Positions 1 through 11,427 of a stretch of 64,000 bases of DNA are shown here, one piece after another. The position numbers and the translations under genes were made by a program. The stretch's first letter is position 1; every line of letters begins with the position of its first letter. This DNA is from Camellia lanceoleosa (Eukaryota > Streptophyta > Magnoliopsida > Ericales > Theaceae): positions 86,184,717 to 86,248,716 of the forward strand of contig CM045762.1 in assembly GCA_025200525.1 (NCBI GenBank). The letters run 5' to 3'. A model generated the notes under the pieces. That model worked only from the letters and a program-made list of their open reading frames with translations. It searched no databases and had not been told where the DNA came from.

Positions 1-131
1 CCTTACAGGTGGTACATTACAGCTGTATACTTTTTTTTCCCCCAAAATCTGTATCCGGAGGGGAAACTTTTTGGGGGGAAACTTGGCTTGTTTTCCCCCC
101 CATTTTTCCCTCATTTTCTCCCCCTCTTTGG

Positions 132-380
132 CCAATATAACCAGCCTCCCAGGTCTGGTTTAGAGGTTGGAAAAATTGCCTTGAGCTTGCATATACATCC
201 CTCATCTCTCTCTCTCTCCCTTCAAGCTTCAAAACATCAAGTTCTACACCCCTTTCTTCATCACCACCTAGCACCACACTACCACTTCCATTTCCAGCAG
301 CTTGGAGCTCTTCTCAAAGGCTAGGAGGCACCATTTTTCAGTCCAAGAGGCAGCCAAGGCTTGGTCTTCAAGGGTAAGCA
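132..380 (+). promoter_or_regulatory. Candidate element promoter and leader with splice donor
   Basis: A TATA-like CCAATATAA lies at 132-140. It is followed by a CT-rich leader with CTCTCTCT near 205-218 and a good donor-like AAGGGTAAGC at about 371-380. A matching acceptor-like TCTCTGTTGCAG ends at 2060, and an AT-rich, polyadenylation-like stretch follows near 2220-2320. This would fit a spliced non-coding transcript started inside the retroelement. It is inference from motifs only. Confidence 0.25.
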
Positions 381-479
381 TCATTTCCCCCTTTTCTAGC
401 TCATTTTTGTACCATTTCTTAGCCCTCTTTGCTTACTGTTTTGAGCTCCGGCCATAACTGAAAATGTCATTTTTTTGAG

Positions 480-1260
480 CTCATTTTTCTGTTTCATTAA
501 GGGTCTTACCCTGTTTGGGACCCCCATCTTGCACTTGCTTCATTACCCTTCTTTATGCCATAATTTTGCATAGTATTTTTGGCCTATGTATAATCTGTTT
601 TGGAGTATGATGTAAACTGTAGATAGGCTTATTTTGAGCCCTTCTTCAACCTTGAAGAAGGGCTCACCACTGTTTGGGACCTCCATGTATCACTTGCCAT
701 TGTACCCCTCTTTGGTCCCCTTTTTTGCATGATTTATTATCTTATTGAGCTTCTGTTTTTGGACCTTGGTCCAAACTGAAAAGAGGATTATTTTGACCCC
801 CTATTAATGTTTCATTAAGGGTCTATGGCTGTTTGAGACACCCTTTGTATACTTCATGTTATAGCCCTTTTGGTGGCCTCATTTTGCATGATATTTTGAG
901 CCTATTTGTACACTTTTTTGAGCTCGGACATAAACTGTAAAAAGCCTTATTTTGGGTCCCTCTTCAACATTTTTGAAGGGCCCTCACTTGTTTGAGACCT
1001 CCATGCACCACTTGCTTCTTTGCCCCTTTGTTGGCCTATTTCTTGCATAGCATTTTGAGCATATTTGTATCTGTTTTTGGAGTTTATCATAAAATGTAAT
1101 ACATCATATTTTTGGCCCTTCTTCAATATTTTAGAAGGCCCCTTCTATGTTTGGGGCCAGCATTTGTGAGTTGCTTCATACCTCTCTTCCGGGGCCATTT
1201 TTGCATGCTAATTTAGTCCCATTTGTACCCACTGTTTGGCCATGCGTTGAACTGTAAACA
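480..1260. repeat. Five degenerate 159-bp tandem repeats
   Basis: The core 'TGTTTGGGACCCCCAT...CACTTGCTTCAT' recurs at about 512, 671, 830, 989 and 1149, a spacing of 158-160 bp. Each unit also has a TTTTGCAT box and an AAACTGTAAA-like box at matching offsets. The units differ by many substitutions, so the array is old. It lies inside the retroelement sequence, and such arrays are common in long LTRs and untranslated regions. Confidence 0.8.
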
Positions 1261-3401
1261 TGCTTTTTTTGGGGCTGCCTTGCTTCTTTCTTTACACTTC
1301 ATGTTCAAATTATGCATGCATTGCATATCTATAGGCCATTCCATGCGCCAAATTTCATGTTTCGGGATTGATTCCATGCCTCGGGTGTTGTTTCGCCATG
1401 TTTCGGGGCTGTTTTGCATCTCATTTTGCCTCTGAAAATTGCATGTTAGTATTCCATAATCCATGCTTTGCCATGTCATGTTAGAGTGGCATTCGTGCCT
1501 TAGGTTCGGTCCTCGGTTTGCGTGCACAGGTGCACACATTTCGAGTGTCTCATTTCCATCTTATGGCCTCTCATGTGAGTGTGGCTGAGGTCCACTCATG
1601 TTAGTGTAAGTCCATATTGCATTGTGTATGCCATTTCATTCCATAGCATTGTGTATGCTAGGTTGTATATTAGTGCATTGTGTATGCCATCTCATCTCGT
1701 GCATCGTGTATGCCATTTCGTAGCATTTTGCATGTTAGGTTGTATCTTAGTTGCATTTCATGCATGTCATGCATATTGCATTGTGTTCGGGACAGGAGTT
1801 AGCCCGGGCACGAGAAACGAGGTACGTTCTGTACTCTGAGTGACGGAACGTGTCTCAATTCCCCAGTCACCGACACTCCGGATCATCTATGAGGGAGTTA
1901 GGTCTTGTTGTGTTTTCATATGCATTCATTCTATATCGAGTTGTGCAATTCGGCTCCTCGGCCATCATGCATCGAGATGCGTGATTGGTGGCATGAGGAT
2001 CGAGACATGCATACATTTGTGAAATACATTGCTATGCCTCTTTCCTGCTCTCTGTTGCAGCAAAATCAAGAATCAGCAGTCTTTCGAGGCTTGGCACGCT
2101 TTCCAAGAACAATTGCAAAACAGAGGCTAATTGGGGCATCCCAATGGATTTTCATAAAGCGACCTAAACATACATCATTCATCAGAATCAAGGCAGTCCC
2201 TGGCTTGCATGCCAGTTTATTATTTTCTTAGTTAATTTGTAAATTAATTAGGAATTTGTACATATTTGGACTGTATTATTTGGACTGTACTATTCTTTTA
2301 TTCGGGACTGTATATTTATTCGGACCCTCTGCGCGAGGGCATAATTGTAATAAGTGTGCGTGAGTGTGATGTATGTCTTCCAACCCCACATATTTCTTCC
2401 CTTTTATTTACTGGCTTATGATGGTTAGATTAGGGCATGTTTCAATTAGCATACAGTATGATAGCATGTTTGCATTCATTCATCTGTCTTGCATGCACCG
2501 GGCTCGGCGCATCATACTAACTGCATTTGTATTTCAATTCCAAGTTGAATACATGTTCGCTGTAGCATTCCATATGCCATGTTTAGAATAGCCGAGCCTG
2601 CTATAGTTTGCGTCTTTGCATGTGTTGCATTAGGCAATTCTATGTATCTAGGATCATGCATGGATTTCTAATGAGCTTTTGTTTTGGCTTGGAGTACTCG
2701 GTGAGTTTTTATGCTTTAGCATCCTTGCATGCGTGTGAGTGACTGCCATGATAGCATGCTTACCATGAGGCTAACTTATGTGATATACACCTTGGATGCT
2801 TGTGGTGGAGGTTGGGTTATTTGGATTGGAACAATTCATCAAATGTTTATTTTAAGCTCACTAGACGATTGGCAAAATCATGCTTTCTAAGCCCAGAGGG
2901 TGGCAAAATCCGCATTTTAAGCCTACTTGCGGTAGCAAACCATTTTCACAAACAAACATGAAGTGTTTTGTTCCAATTCGAACGACTCGATCTATACTTA
3001 TATCTTTGTCATCACATAGTAACCTAGGCTAGTAACCGAAATAAGTACAGACAATGTTTTATAAAATTGATATCTTGGTTAGAAGAGGTCTTTGACGGGC
3101 GGCGAGGTGCTCACGAAGTGACCTTCCCCAATCGTACCCAAGTTCCCGAGCCAAGGCAATTTTGGTGATGACGGACACGTGGCCTTAGGCAAACGAGTCA
3201 GGGTTTCCTAAATTTCCCAAAATAAAATATTTAGGTGGCGACTCTGTATCTGGCAAAGCAGTCCATGTTTGGCACTTCTTTTCTAAAAATCTGTTTTCTC
3301 AAAACGATTTGCCGGATTTGGACTCTTTGGTTCAAGATTAAGAACCGTGACAACAAAATCGAGTCCTGAACTGTAGCGAGGTCCCCCGCGGACGTGTTAC
3401 A

Positions 3402-3900
3402 CAATGGAATTCACCTCCAATTCTTTTGGCCTTTTCTCGACGACGATGAGATAGCAATCCTTTGCCGATTTCTGCAAGTTGCTTATTTGTTCGACGCTGA
3501 ATTGAGTTAAAAATCGAAGGAGCTGGTGGTAAGTGCTTGGTACGGCCTGCATTGCATGAAGCCATGTTCGGTCCATAATGATATTATGAGATAGCAATCC
3601 ATAATGATATTATAAGGGAAGAGAAGCATGACGACTAGGAATTCAACCTCTAACGTTTTCTTGCCTGCCTGCACTGGGAGCACAATCTTTGCGAGGGGAT
3701 ATTCAAGATTGGTATTAAAACCAAACAAGGGGTAATCGGCTGGCGTAAGATCTACATCCTTAAAGTCGAGTTTGAGTAATATTTTATAGTACATAACCTC
3801 GGAGGTACTCCCCTAGTCAATCAGAACACGCCCAACGGCGAACTTGTTTACTTGCAACTCGACCACGAGGGCATCGTCGTGAGGCACCGTGACCCCCTTC
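3402..3900 (-). pseudogene. Ty3 retrotransposon aspartic protease region, broken
   Basis: The minus-strand translation shows the protease fold of a plant Ty3 element. The segment around VLID is followed by an in-frame TAG at the place where the catalytic D-x-G-S loop should continue. After it come LTPADYPLFGFN, the strand AKIVLPVQAGKKTLEVEF, and PYNIIM, a decayed form of the family's N-AI-GR-WLH motif. A WLHAMQAVPSTYHQ segment continues after a short local duplication: 'GAGATAGCAATCC' occurs at about 3568 and 3589. The frame changes at least twice. The right border at 3401/3402 is an insertion junction. Confidence 0.8.
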
Positions 3901-4129
3901 AAGATCGGCATTGGAGAAGCTAATTTTGTTCGACATTTGTTGCCACTTAGATGATGTACTGGGCTCGGAGTTGAGTTAGGATGTCGGTTAGGACTGGATT
4001 ATGTTCACCTTACTCGGCAAGGGTAAGCTATATATTACATGAATCACCCCGAGCAGAGGTGAGTCAGGACGAACAATGAGCACACCTAGTGGGCCAGGCT
4101 TTTTAGAAGGTATTCAGTTAATTGGCCAC

Positions 4130-5050
4130 CTTGGACCAACTCTTCGAAATAGGCCTTTAGGGCGTAACATTTAGCAGCTGTGTGCCCATGGTCTTTATGA
4201 TAGTCGCATTTCAGGTCTCTCCGTTTCATATCAAGGGACCCTATCATCTTAGTCGGCCATTTGAAGGAGGCTAGATGCTTTACTTTTGGGAGAATTTTGC
4301 TGATTGGCTTTGTCAGTTCTATATATCTCTTATCTAACCGCCTAGAGTGCCTGTTTTCTACCTAGTATTATTCGTTTTGTAGGCGCGTATCTCGGCGATT
4401 CGCCCTTAATTGGCCTCTTGGCTCGGGGCTCCTGGGAGGGGTTTTGTTTGGTAGTGCAATAGTAAGTGGTTGTACCAGTATAGGCGTTGCCTTTTCTTCA
4501 GCTTGTAGTCTGGCTTTGACTCACAATGTATCGTTTCCAATTTGCAGTATTCTTCTACCTTCTTCATTAAGGCCCAGACTGTCTTGGGAGGCTTTTGAGT
4601 TAGTGAACTTCTAATAAAGCTATCGGGATGCAGTCCCATCTTGAAGGCTGTGATTGCCATAGAATCGTTGCAATCATCATCCACTAGGTTAAAATATTCC
4701 CAATAGCGCTCCGAATATTCACGCAAGGTTTCGTTGGTCCTGATTTTCATTGCCCACAGTGAGTCTGCTTGTTTTGGCTGAGTTTCATTGGTTATGAACC
4801 TGGCCCTTAAGGATCTTTGGAGTTGATGAAAACTTTCAATTGAAGTCAGCTTAAGCTTGTGGTACCACCTGATGACGAGTGGCCCCAGATTGTTGGAGAA
4901 TATCCAGCACATAAGTGCCTCGTCATCTGCATGCAACATCATTGCTTGTTTGTAGTGACGAACATGATCCATGGGGTCCGACTTTCCATGATAAAGAGTA
5001 AACGACGGAGCTTTAAATTTCTTGGGCAAGGCAGCCTTGGCTATACATCG
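4130..5050 (-). pseudogene. Ty3 gag, C-terminal part (capsid and zinc-knuckle region)
   Basis: This is the larger part of a gag split by a solo LTR. From 5050 down, the capsid domain reads LPKKFKAPSFTLYHGKSDP and continues through DHVRHY, WYHKL, a REYSERYWEYFN box and FKMGL, which is the layout of the plant retrotransposon gag family. A C-x-x-H-K-D-H-G-H-T-x-x-x-C zinc-knuckle-like motif lies near 4165-4215. There is a stop at 4406 in the main frame, and the downstream part continues only in other frames. The reading frame joins in frame with the N-terminal part across the inserted LTR, so the LTR arrived after this gag existed. Confidence 0.85.
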
Positions 5051-7593
5051 TGTCACGACCCAAACTCACCCCTATAGGTCTAGCGTCGTAACCGACCAGT
5101 AATCCTTAGATTACCAAAGGCCTCTTAACAAAATAACATATAATTAGGGGTTGCGAAAGCAAATATATAAACATACATAGTCCATTGAGCTGTGTTGACA
5201 TACATGGGACAGAAATTTGAAACTTTATATAAAATATACATATATGATGTCATATTACATCGGGCTTATGGCAACATGCAAATACAACCAAAAAGGTACT
5301 TCACCCAAAGTATAGATAGACAAAACAAAAAACAAAATAAATAAATAAATAAATATCTTCCCCTAGATTCACAACTTGACTTATCAAAAGGGAACATCCC
5401 CGGGAGCCATGGTGGCTGACAGACTCCAAATTCACCAAGCAACAGTTTAGGCCTGGTCACGTGCTTGCTCACCTACATACATAATGTAAATAGCGAACGA
5501 GAGTCCAGTGAATAATAACAGAGTAAAGGGTTTAAATGAATTCCCATAGCAGATTCAGAAAACATATTCGTATTCATATTTTTGTTCAAATCATACACAG
5601 AGATCAGAGTTTATGCTTAATCATACGTGGTACATCCATTAGCACTAACAGAACATATACAGAACAGATGCAGAACATATGGTGATTATGAGTAACCAGT
5701 TCCATAAAGGAATCTCCAGATCCAGGTAACAGATAACAGATATGCTGAATCCCATGATGGAGACTCCAGTACAAGTAACAGATTGCAGACATATTAAGTT
5801 CCATAATAGAACCTTCGATACCGGGTAACAGCTAACACATATCACATGATGCTAAGGATACCACGAATACATTGTCAAAAATTCGACAATCATTCATTGT
5901 ACAAAATATAGCATTTTAGAAAACAGATCTTATTTTATCATACATAAAATAAATAAAGTCAAACATAGCTTTACTAAGTTATTACTCACAGATGGCTCCG
6001 GATGCAGACAAACAGAGCAGACTAATCAAATGGCTTACGGCGCGTGACTTACACAAACATAACAGATACACAAATTTGAACACACACTCGAATAGTACTT
6101 AACTTATTGTGTTCATTCTTAGTGTGATTCTAAATCTTATCTTCATTATTATGCCTTAATCATGGCCTAGGAATGTCTAGGATGCGATGAGGATACCAAA
6201 ATGCACGTTGAAACACTTAGTCAATTATGCTAGAAAATAGGGGCCTCACTCGAGCGTAACTTCCTTTGCTCAAGCGGACATGCAAAAATGTGAGTGGTCG
6301 CTCGAGCGCACCTTCATTTGCTCGAGCGGTCTGTAAACTTTGAAAAAGTACTGGTTGCGGGATTTTTCTGCTCGATGCTTGCTCAACGCTCGCTCAAGTG
6401 TGAGACTAAGATCTTCGCTCAAGCGTAACTCTTGTCGCTCGAGCGGTCTGCAAAACATGTGAACTTCTGGAAGCATGCATTTTACGCTCGAGCCAACTCT
6501 TGGTCGCTTGAGCGGAAGTGCAAAAACAAAGGTGGTTGCTCGAGCGCAAGATCTGTTGCTTGAATGGAGAGATCGAATTCTGGAATTTTCAGATTCACCT
6601 CCAAGCTTTCAAACTCAAATTAAATACTTCAAAACTCATCCTTTTGGGCCAAAAACTTGAGAAAACATATGTGAACTTGGAAAACATTGGGAATTCTAAA
6701 TCATTTCTCAAAATCAAGGCCCAAAGGCTTGCCAATTGTGCAAAACCAAACTTGAATAATATGTACACATAACATGCATGTGTTGGTATGAACTCAAATC
6801 TTGCAAAACATGTACAATGAAGTGTCAAGGGGGTAAAACCACAATAAGCTCCCATAATTGAACCACAAAAGGTCCTTGCATGTGAGGATTTGGTGAAAAC
6901 AACACTTAAAATCCATGAATTATGCATACATGTAAGGTATGAGTTAAATTCCTTCATTTCTAGCTTTAATTCTCATGTTAACCACTTACACCTCTTCGTT
7001 TCATGCATTACACTCTAATTTCCTTTGATTTCACGTGTAAATGTGCTTGAGATTGCAAAATGTGAGGTGAATCCTTACCTAAGGTTGAAGTTAAGTGTCA
7101 AACTAGCTCAAAAATTCCATGTTGTCTTCAACTCTTATCAATTCTTTCCTTCCTCTTCTTTGACTTCAACTATTTCCTTCTCTCCCCCTCTCTTACATGT
7201 AAGAGCTCAAAATGGTGGAGAAAAGATGAGTCTAAGTAGTGTCTAGGCCTTATATAGGCTCAATTAATAAAACATAATTAACTTGAGTGGAAGATAACTA
7301 AATGGGATCATTTTATTCGAATTAATCTGTTTCGATTCGAATTTGAATTCAATCTACTATAAAATTCTAAAAATTCTAACTAACACATATATCAAGTCAA
7401 TTCCGTGATCTTATGCCGATAAGGTCTTCAATTCGCAGAACAAAATAGAAACACAAACAGATATTCCTACTATAGACAAATATAACACAAATAATTCATT
7501 GCATATGTAATTTAACTCAGGATTCCATCTTAATTACTTATTAGGCATACTTAATCATGGATTAAAGGCTAATCGTAGGTCAAGGTTGTTACA
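5051..7593. mobile_element. Solo LTR (2.5 kb) inserted in the Ty3 gag
   Basis: It begins TGTCACGACC at 5051 and ends GTTGTTACA at 7593, the canonical TG...CA ends. It is flanked by CATCG (5046-5050) and CGTCG (7594-7598), a 5-bp target-site duplication with one change. The gag frame resumes exactly across it. No internal domain, PBS or second LTR is present, so unequal LTR recombination is the simplest origin. A relative of the same family lies at 21604-23880. The ORFs inside it match nothing I recognise. Confidence 0.8.
6246..6570. repeat. Cluster of GCTCGAGC palindromic boxes inside the solo LTR
   Basis: About ten copies of an 8-10-bp palindrome close to CGCTCGAGCG, some decayed to GCTCAAGC or GCTTGAGC, alternate with spacers containing 'AACTTC' or 'ACTCTTGGTCG'. 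The same cluster at the equivalent position marks the related LTR near 22740-22960. This could be a regulatory array of the LTR family. Confidence 0.75.
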
Positions 7594-8076
7594 CGTCGTA
7601 TGAAGGGATCGTGTTTGTCCTCCGAGTTTGAATCATCGTTCCTTATCTTTCATTTGGAACACTTTTACGGGGGGCTTCCACCATCTAACAAGCTAAAAGT
7701 GTCTCCCCGAGCTTGTTTTCTGGGTCCTTTCCGAGAGGAGTCTGATGTACAACTGTCGTGCTTCTGAGGCTGACGTCGTCGCCTCTTCTGGACTCTTGGC
7801 AATCGACCACGCTCATGGGGAGGTGGCAATTGTTGGGACTTTGCCAACTCTTGACGTAAGCGCTCATTTTCTACTGCCATGTCTTCGAGACGCTACTCAC
7901 TACGTTGCATTCGACCCATCAATGTTTGCATAGCATCCATCTGCGGATGTCGAAAGCTGAAATTAGGTCGGCGGGTCGCAATTCAAGGACCTCCTTGCGG
8001 GGGTTTCTTTTGGATCAAAAACTGCTCCTATTGTGGTGTTATCGACTGCTAGGAGATCTTGGTTTGGGCTTGTCAT
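7594..8076 (-). pseudogene. Ty3 gag, N-terminal part
   Basis: The start ATG at 8076-8074 lies about 16 bases past the PBS, which fits a gag start. The first 37 codons end in a TAA. A second frame continues with MQTLMGRMQRSE, then a TAG, then a coiled-coil-like stretch (ENERLRQELAKSQQ) and a basic linker rich in Arg and Lys. It reaches 7594, where DPF-IRR runs up to the LTR insertion and resumes at 5050. At least two internal stops make it a pseudogene. Confidence 0.75.
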
Positions 8077-8091
8077 GGGCGAGTTTGAGTG

Positions 8092-8109
8092 TTCCCATAG
8101 ACGGCGCCA
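8092..8109 (-). other. Ty3 primer binding site
   Basis: The minus-strand sequence TGGCGCCGTCTATGGGAA lies within five bases of the LTR end. It has the TGG start expected for pairing with a tRNA 3' CCA end, and it is the form common in plant Ty3 elements. It fixes the element's orientation. Confidence 0.85.
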
Positions 8110-8111
8110 AT

Positions 8112-8609
8112 TGTGTAGAGGTGGAGATAGAACACTCCTGCAGTCTAAACAAGCCTTTGATTTTCCAACTATCGCCTGAAATAGAAACAAAACTCTAGAT
8201 GGTGGTGCCAGAATAACCACTTCGACAGACAAGTTGGTTCCTGTGTAAGGGTTAGTCTTTTTAGGTTTCTTTGGGTTCAAGTTTTTTTTAGCACGTACCT
8301 CTTTATACAGTTTCTCTACTCTTTTTATAAAGTCCCCATCTTCGTTCCTTGTTCTATATAGCTTATCATTCCATCATTACTCTATTTGGGTCCACTCCCT
8401 ACCATACTTCCTCGAAATGAGCATTGGTGCCAGCTAATAGGTCAACACCGACTTACCCAATGTACTCGGCTCTGTTTGGTAGAGAAGAATTCAGCGATCC
8501 TCCATATTCGACAATGGTTTGGTCCAGTGGACCTTGACCTTTCTTAGCCCATATTTAGATGGGCTTGGAAACTGCCATTTGGGTTTGTAATAATTATTCA
8601 GCCCCCACA
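8112..8609 (-). repeat. 5' LTR of the minus-strand Ty3 element
   Basis: On the minus strand it starts TGTGGGGGCTGAATAATTAT at 8609 and ends ...CCTCTACACA at 8112 (or CTCTACA at 8114), about 496 bp, directly before the PBS. No matching 3' LTR is in the window. Confidence 0.8.
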
Positions 8610-8989
8610 AAACATATTTATAACTTAATTTTATTCTTTTAGTTTAGTTATTTTAGTTAGCTTTTTATTATTTTACGAAAAAATTAGCAAGGGGCCTAAT
8701 AATCTAAAAAAATTATAATCATAAAAAAATAAGTTATCAAATGGAACCAACAAGTCCATTAAGTACAATGGAGAGTGAGAATAGAATATAAGATTGAATT
8801 GAGTGAAATGTCCATTCTTATTCCAATGTTTGATTGTCAACATGGAATGGCACAAGAATATGATGATAATTCTCATACCTACGTTTGGTTATACCTATTA
8901 AACTCATGAAATGAAATAAGTTTTTATTATTTATTTATTTTTTTAACAAGCTAGTAACAAATAAATCAAAATTTTATAAATATCATGAT
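8610..8989. other. AT-rich spacer, no gene
   Basis: I see no gene here. The stretch contains GAATGG/CCATTC-rich sequence at 8760-8880 that resembles, in reverse, the sequence at 9660-9760. The two may be the outer parts of one decayed transposon enclosing the trinucleotide tract between them. Confidence 0.4.
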
Positions 8990-9600
8990 AATATTGATAG
9001 TTGTGGAAATGATGGTATGAGTCGTAGTAGTGGTAGCAGTGGTGACGGCAGTGGTAACGTCAGTGATGGTGATAGCAATGATAGTATGATGGTGGTAGTA
9101 GGTTGTTGTTGCCTTAGTGGTGGTGGTAAGGTGGTGTTGTGGTTGCGATGGTGGTGGTAGTGGCCAACGGTAGTAGAGTGGTGGTTTTTGCGATGATGAT
9201 GGTGGTGGTGTGATGTTAATAGCAATGGTAAGGTAATGATTGTGGTGATAGAGGTAGTGGTAGTAGTGGGAGCGATGGTAGTAGGGTGATAGTGGCCCCT
9301 TTTGGGAAGTGGGTTATAATCCACTTTCCAGATTATAACCCACTTCCCCTCTCACAAAAAAGCTGCTTATAAGCAGCTTTTAATTAAAAAGCTGATTATA
9401 ACCATCTTCCCAAAATAGCCCAGTGGTGATTTTATAGTTATGGATGTGGTGGTAGTAGTTGTGGTGGTAGTGGCGACATCGGTTGTATGGTGGTGTGGTG
9501 GCGATCGTTGTGGTGATTGTGGTGGCAATAAGGTAGTGATAGCAGTGGCACTAGCAGTAGGGTTATGGAATGAGTAGTAGGTAAACAGAATGATGGTAGT
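8990..9600. repeat. Long GGT/GAT trinucleotide-rich simple-sequence tract
   Basis: Degenerate GGTGGTAGT, GATGGT and GTGGTGG runs fill about 600 bp, broken by a small foldback element at 9300-9415. The open frame across it on the minus strand is only His/Thr-rich simple sequence and is not a gene. Confidence 0.85.
9300..9415. mobile_element. 116-bp foldback MITE
   Basis: The ends are inverted repeats: TTTTGGGAAGTGGGTTATAA at the left, and the complement of ATTATAACCATCTTCCCAAA at the right, with a few mismatches. Inside are two further hairpins: the GGGAAGTGGGTTATAAT...CCCACTTCCC stem, and a perfect AAAAGCTGCTTATAAGCAGC dyad. It interrupts the trinucleotide tract. The flanks carry GGCCC and AGCCC, a possible short target duplication. 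Confidence 0.7.
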
Positions 9601-10052
9601 AGCTAAATAATAATATTTTTTTTAAGTGCCAACAAAAAAATAATAATAAAACTTTATGGTAATTCTATGATGGAATGGAATAAAATGGACATTCTTTAGG
9701 TTAGAGGAAAGAATAAGTATTCTCACATTTTGTTAGAATAGCTATTCCAATAGAATGACTATTCCCACTTAAATAAGGCGTACCAAACCCAAAAAAAAAA
9801 AAAAAATTTAAATGCAAAACTTTCATTCTAGCCTATTCCATCGTACCAAACGTACAAAATTTTACAATTTGCAAAAAGTCATATCAAATTTGACACAAGA
9901 TATAATAATATCAAATTTTAACAAATTCAATAAGTACATTGTAGCCCTTTCTTTACTCAAGTCATTATTCTATAACTTAAAGAAATGTTTCTCTTCACTT
10001 CTCATTGAGTGTTATTACGACACGTAAAGTTGACTGCGAATGCCAATTTAAC

Positions 10053-10212
10053 AATCTAAATCATTTATTTTTGTGAGATATTACATATAAATTATTCACA
10101 TACAAAAATGAATCAATAAATAAGAGTAATCCGACGCTCATAGTCATATAATCTTATTATATTTTGTTATTCAAAAGATAAATAATCTACTTTCAAAATT
10201 ATACTCGTCCTC

Positions 10213-10264
<52 letters not shown>

Positions 10265-10370
10265 AAACAAATGTAAAGTAATTATATAGTTTTGATTATC
10301 ATTTCAATCTAATTTTTTCATAAATAATTTACACATAAAATAAGAAAATGAATAGTTCAAATTATTAGTA
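10053..10370 (+). repeat. Direct repeat, copy 1
   Basis: This segment, from AATCTAAATCATTT to AAATTATTAGT, is repeated at 11234-12047 in the same orientation. The second copy contains a 526-bp MITE. Outside that insertion the two are close to colinear, differing mainly in the length of the ATT run. Neither contains a gene. They probably belong to one transposon family. Confidence 0.75.
10215..10261. repeat. (ATT)n microsatellite
   Basis: About 15 near-perfect ATT units lie within the first direct repeat. The second copy has a much shorter run at about 11400-11412. Confidence 0.9.
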
Positions 10371-10429
10371 TAAGTATTCTCACATTTTGTTAGAATAGCT
10401 ATTCCAATGGAATGACTAGTTCAAATTAT

Positions 10430-10926
10430 TTGTAAGTATTCTCACATTTCGGTTTGTTCGATTATGTTAAAACAAAAAACCGAAATTTGGTTTGGTTTTC
10501 GGTAATTATAATTTGAAAACCGTATACACTGAATCGCATTGATATATACTCCCTCTTTTTTCTATTACTATTGTTTATTGTCCAGCTATTTTTTATTATT
10601 ATTTTCGTGCAGGTCATCTATGTATTCAATTCCAATATTCAAACACGCTTTCACACTGCCCAATGTTTCACATTGCTCAAAATAAAAAAATAAAAAAACT
10701 CTCTCTATCTAATTATTACACTGCTCAAGAATGAATCTCATGGTCTTGGATGTTTCTAAGAGTAATTGCAACTCTCTACAAAACAAATGCTCTATCTCTC
10801 CTCTCTTTCTCTTTATATTTTTGTGTGTGTTCATCAATGGAAGGTTTATATGCTTCATCTTCTTCCTACAAAACATTTTGTGGGTCTTCCATCTTCCATC
10901 TTCATCTTCTTCATGTGAAGGTTGGA

Positions 10927-10964
<38 letters not shown>

Positions 10965-11233
10965 AAAACCCTCTCATCTTCTTCCGTCTTCCATCTTCTA
11001 TCTTCATCTTCTTCATGTGTTCACCAATGGTCTTTCACCTTCAAGAAAAGATTTTGTTGAAGATCAAAGAACCGACGTGTACCGACCGAACCACACCACC
11101 CCAACGTAAAATCGCTTGGTGCTGTTCTTACCAGTAATTCGATTTGTTCGGTGCATATCAATGGAAAACCGAAGGGTGCGGCTCAGCGCAAAAATACCTC
11201 AAAATCGGACCGCACCGCACCGATTTCACCCCT
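10430..11233. other. Gene-free block between the direct repeats, transposon-like
   Basis: No gene is supported. The block begins near TTTCGGTTTGTTCG and ends with GCACCGATTTCACCCCTA, a terminus typical of plant hAT-like elements (TAGGGGTGAAATCGG on the other strand). It holds a (CT)n run at 10928-10964 and imperfect TCTTCCATCTTC repeats at 10870-11030. The open frames here are low-complexity Ser/Leu and Glu/Arg runs over the CT tract. Confidence 0.4.
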
Positions 11234-11427
11234 AATCTAAATTATTTATTTTCTAAGATATTACATATAAATTATTCACACACAAAAACAAATAAATAAA
11301 TAAGAGTAATCCGACACTCACAGCCATATAATCTTATTATATTTTGTTATTAAAAAAATAAATAATCAATTTTCAAAATTACACTTGTCCTCTATTTTTT
11401 TATTATTATTATATAAAACAAACATAA

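Larger units (their letters stand above)
1..3401. mobile_element. Right part of a long LTR-type retroelement (left end outside window)
   Basis: There is no credible coding frame in this block. Its right border ends in GTTACA at 3396-3401, and directly beyond it a minus-strand Ty3 protease reading frame begins, so this block appears to be inserted into that element. It carries a TATA-like start and CT-rich leader near 132-370, five 159-bp tandem repeats, a cluster of short GTGTATGCC repeats near 1620-1790, and a TGGCGACTCTG motif at 3236-3246. That motif resembles the sequence next to the primer site in Tat/Ogre-type Ty3 elements. It could be a long LTR, an LTR plus leader, or a non-autonomous element. 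The orientation is uncertain, and the left target-site duplication cannot be checked. Confidence 0.5.
3402..8609 (-). mobile_element. Ty3/gypsy retrotransposon, 5' half (LTR, PBS, gag, protease), nested and degenerate
   Basis: Read on the minus strand the order is 5' LTR (8609 to 8112), PBS (8109 to 8092), gag starting at 8076, a 2,543-bp solo LTR insertion inside gag (7593 to 5051), the rest of gag, a zinc-knuckle region, and protease to 3402. The reverse transcriptase, integrase and 3' LTR are cut off by the element occupying 1-3401 or lie outside the window. All coding parts have stops and frameshifts, so the copy is dead. Confidence 0.85.

Noticed and set aside
8983..9324. Minus-strand His/Thr-rich frame of 113 codons
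   Set aside because: A by-product of the GGT/GAT simple-sequence tract, and it runs into the foldback element.
10709..11137. Several frames of 70-119 codons on both strands
   Set aside because: They arise from the CT microsatellite and TCTTCCATCTTC repeats.
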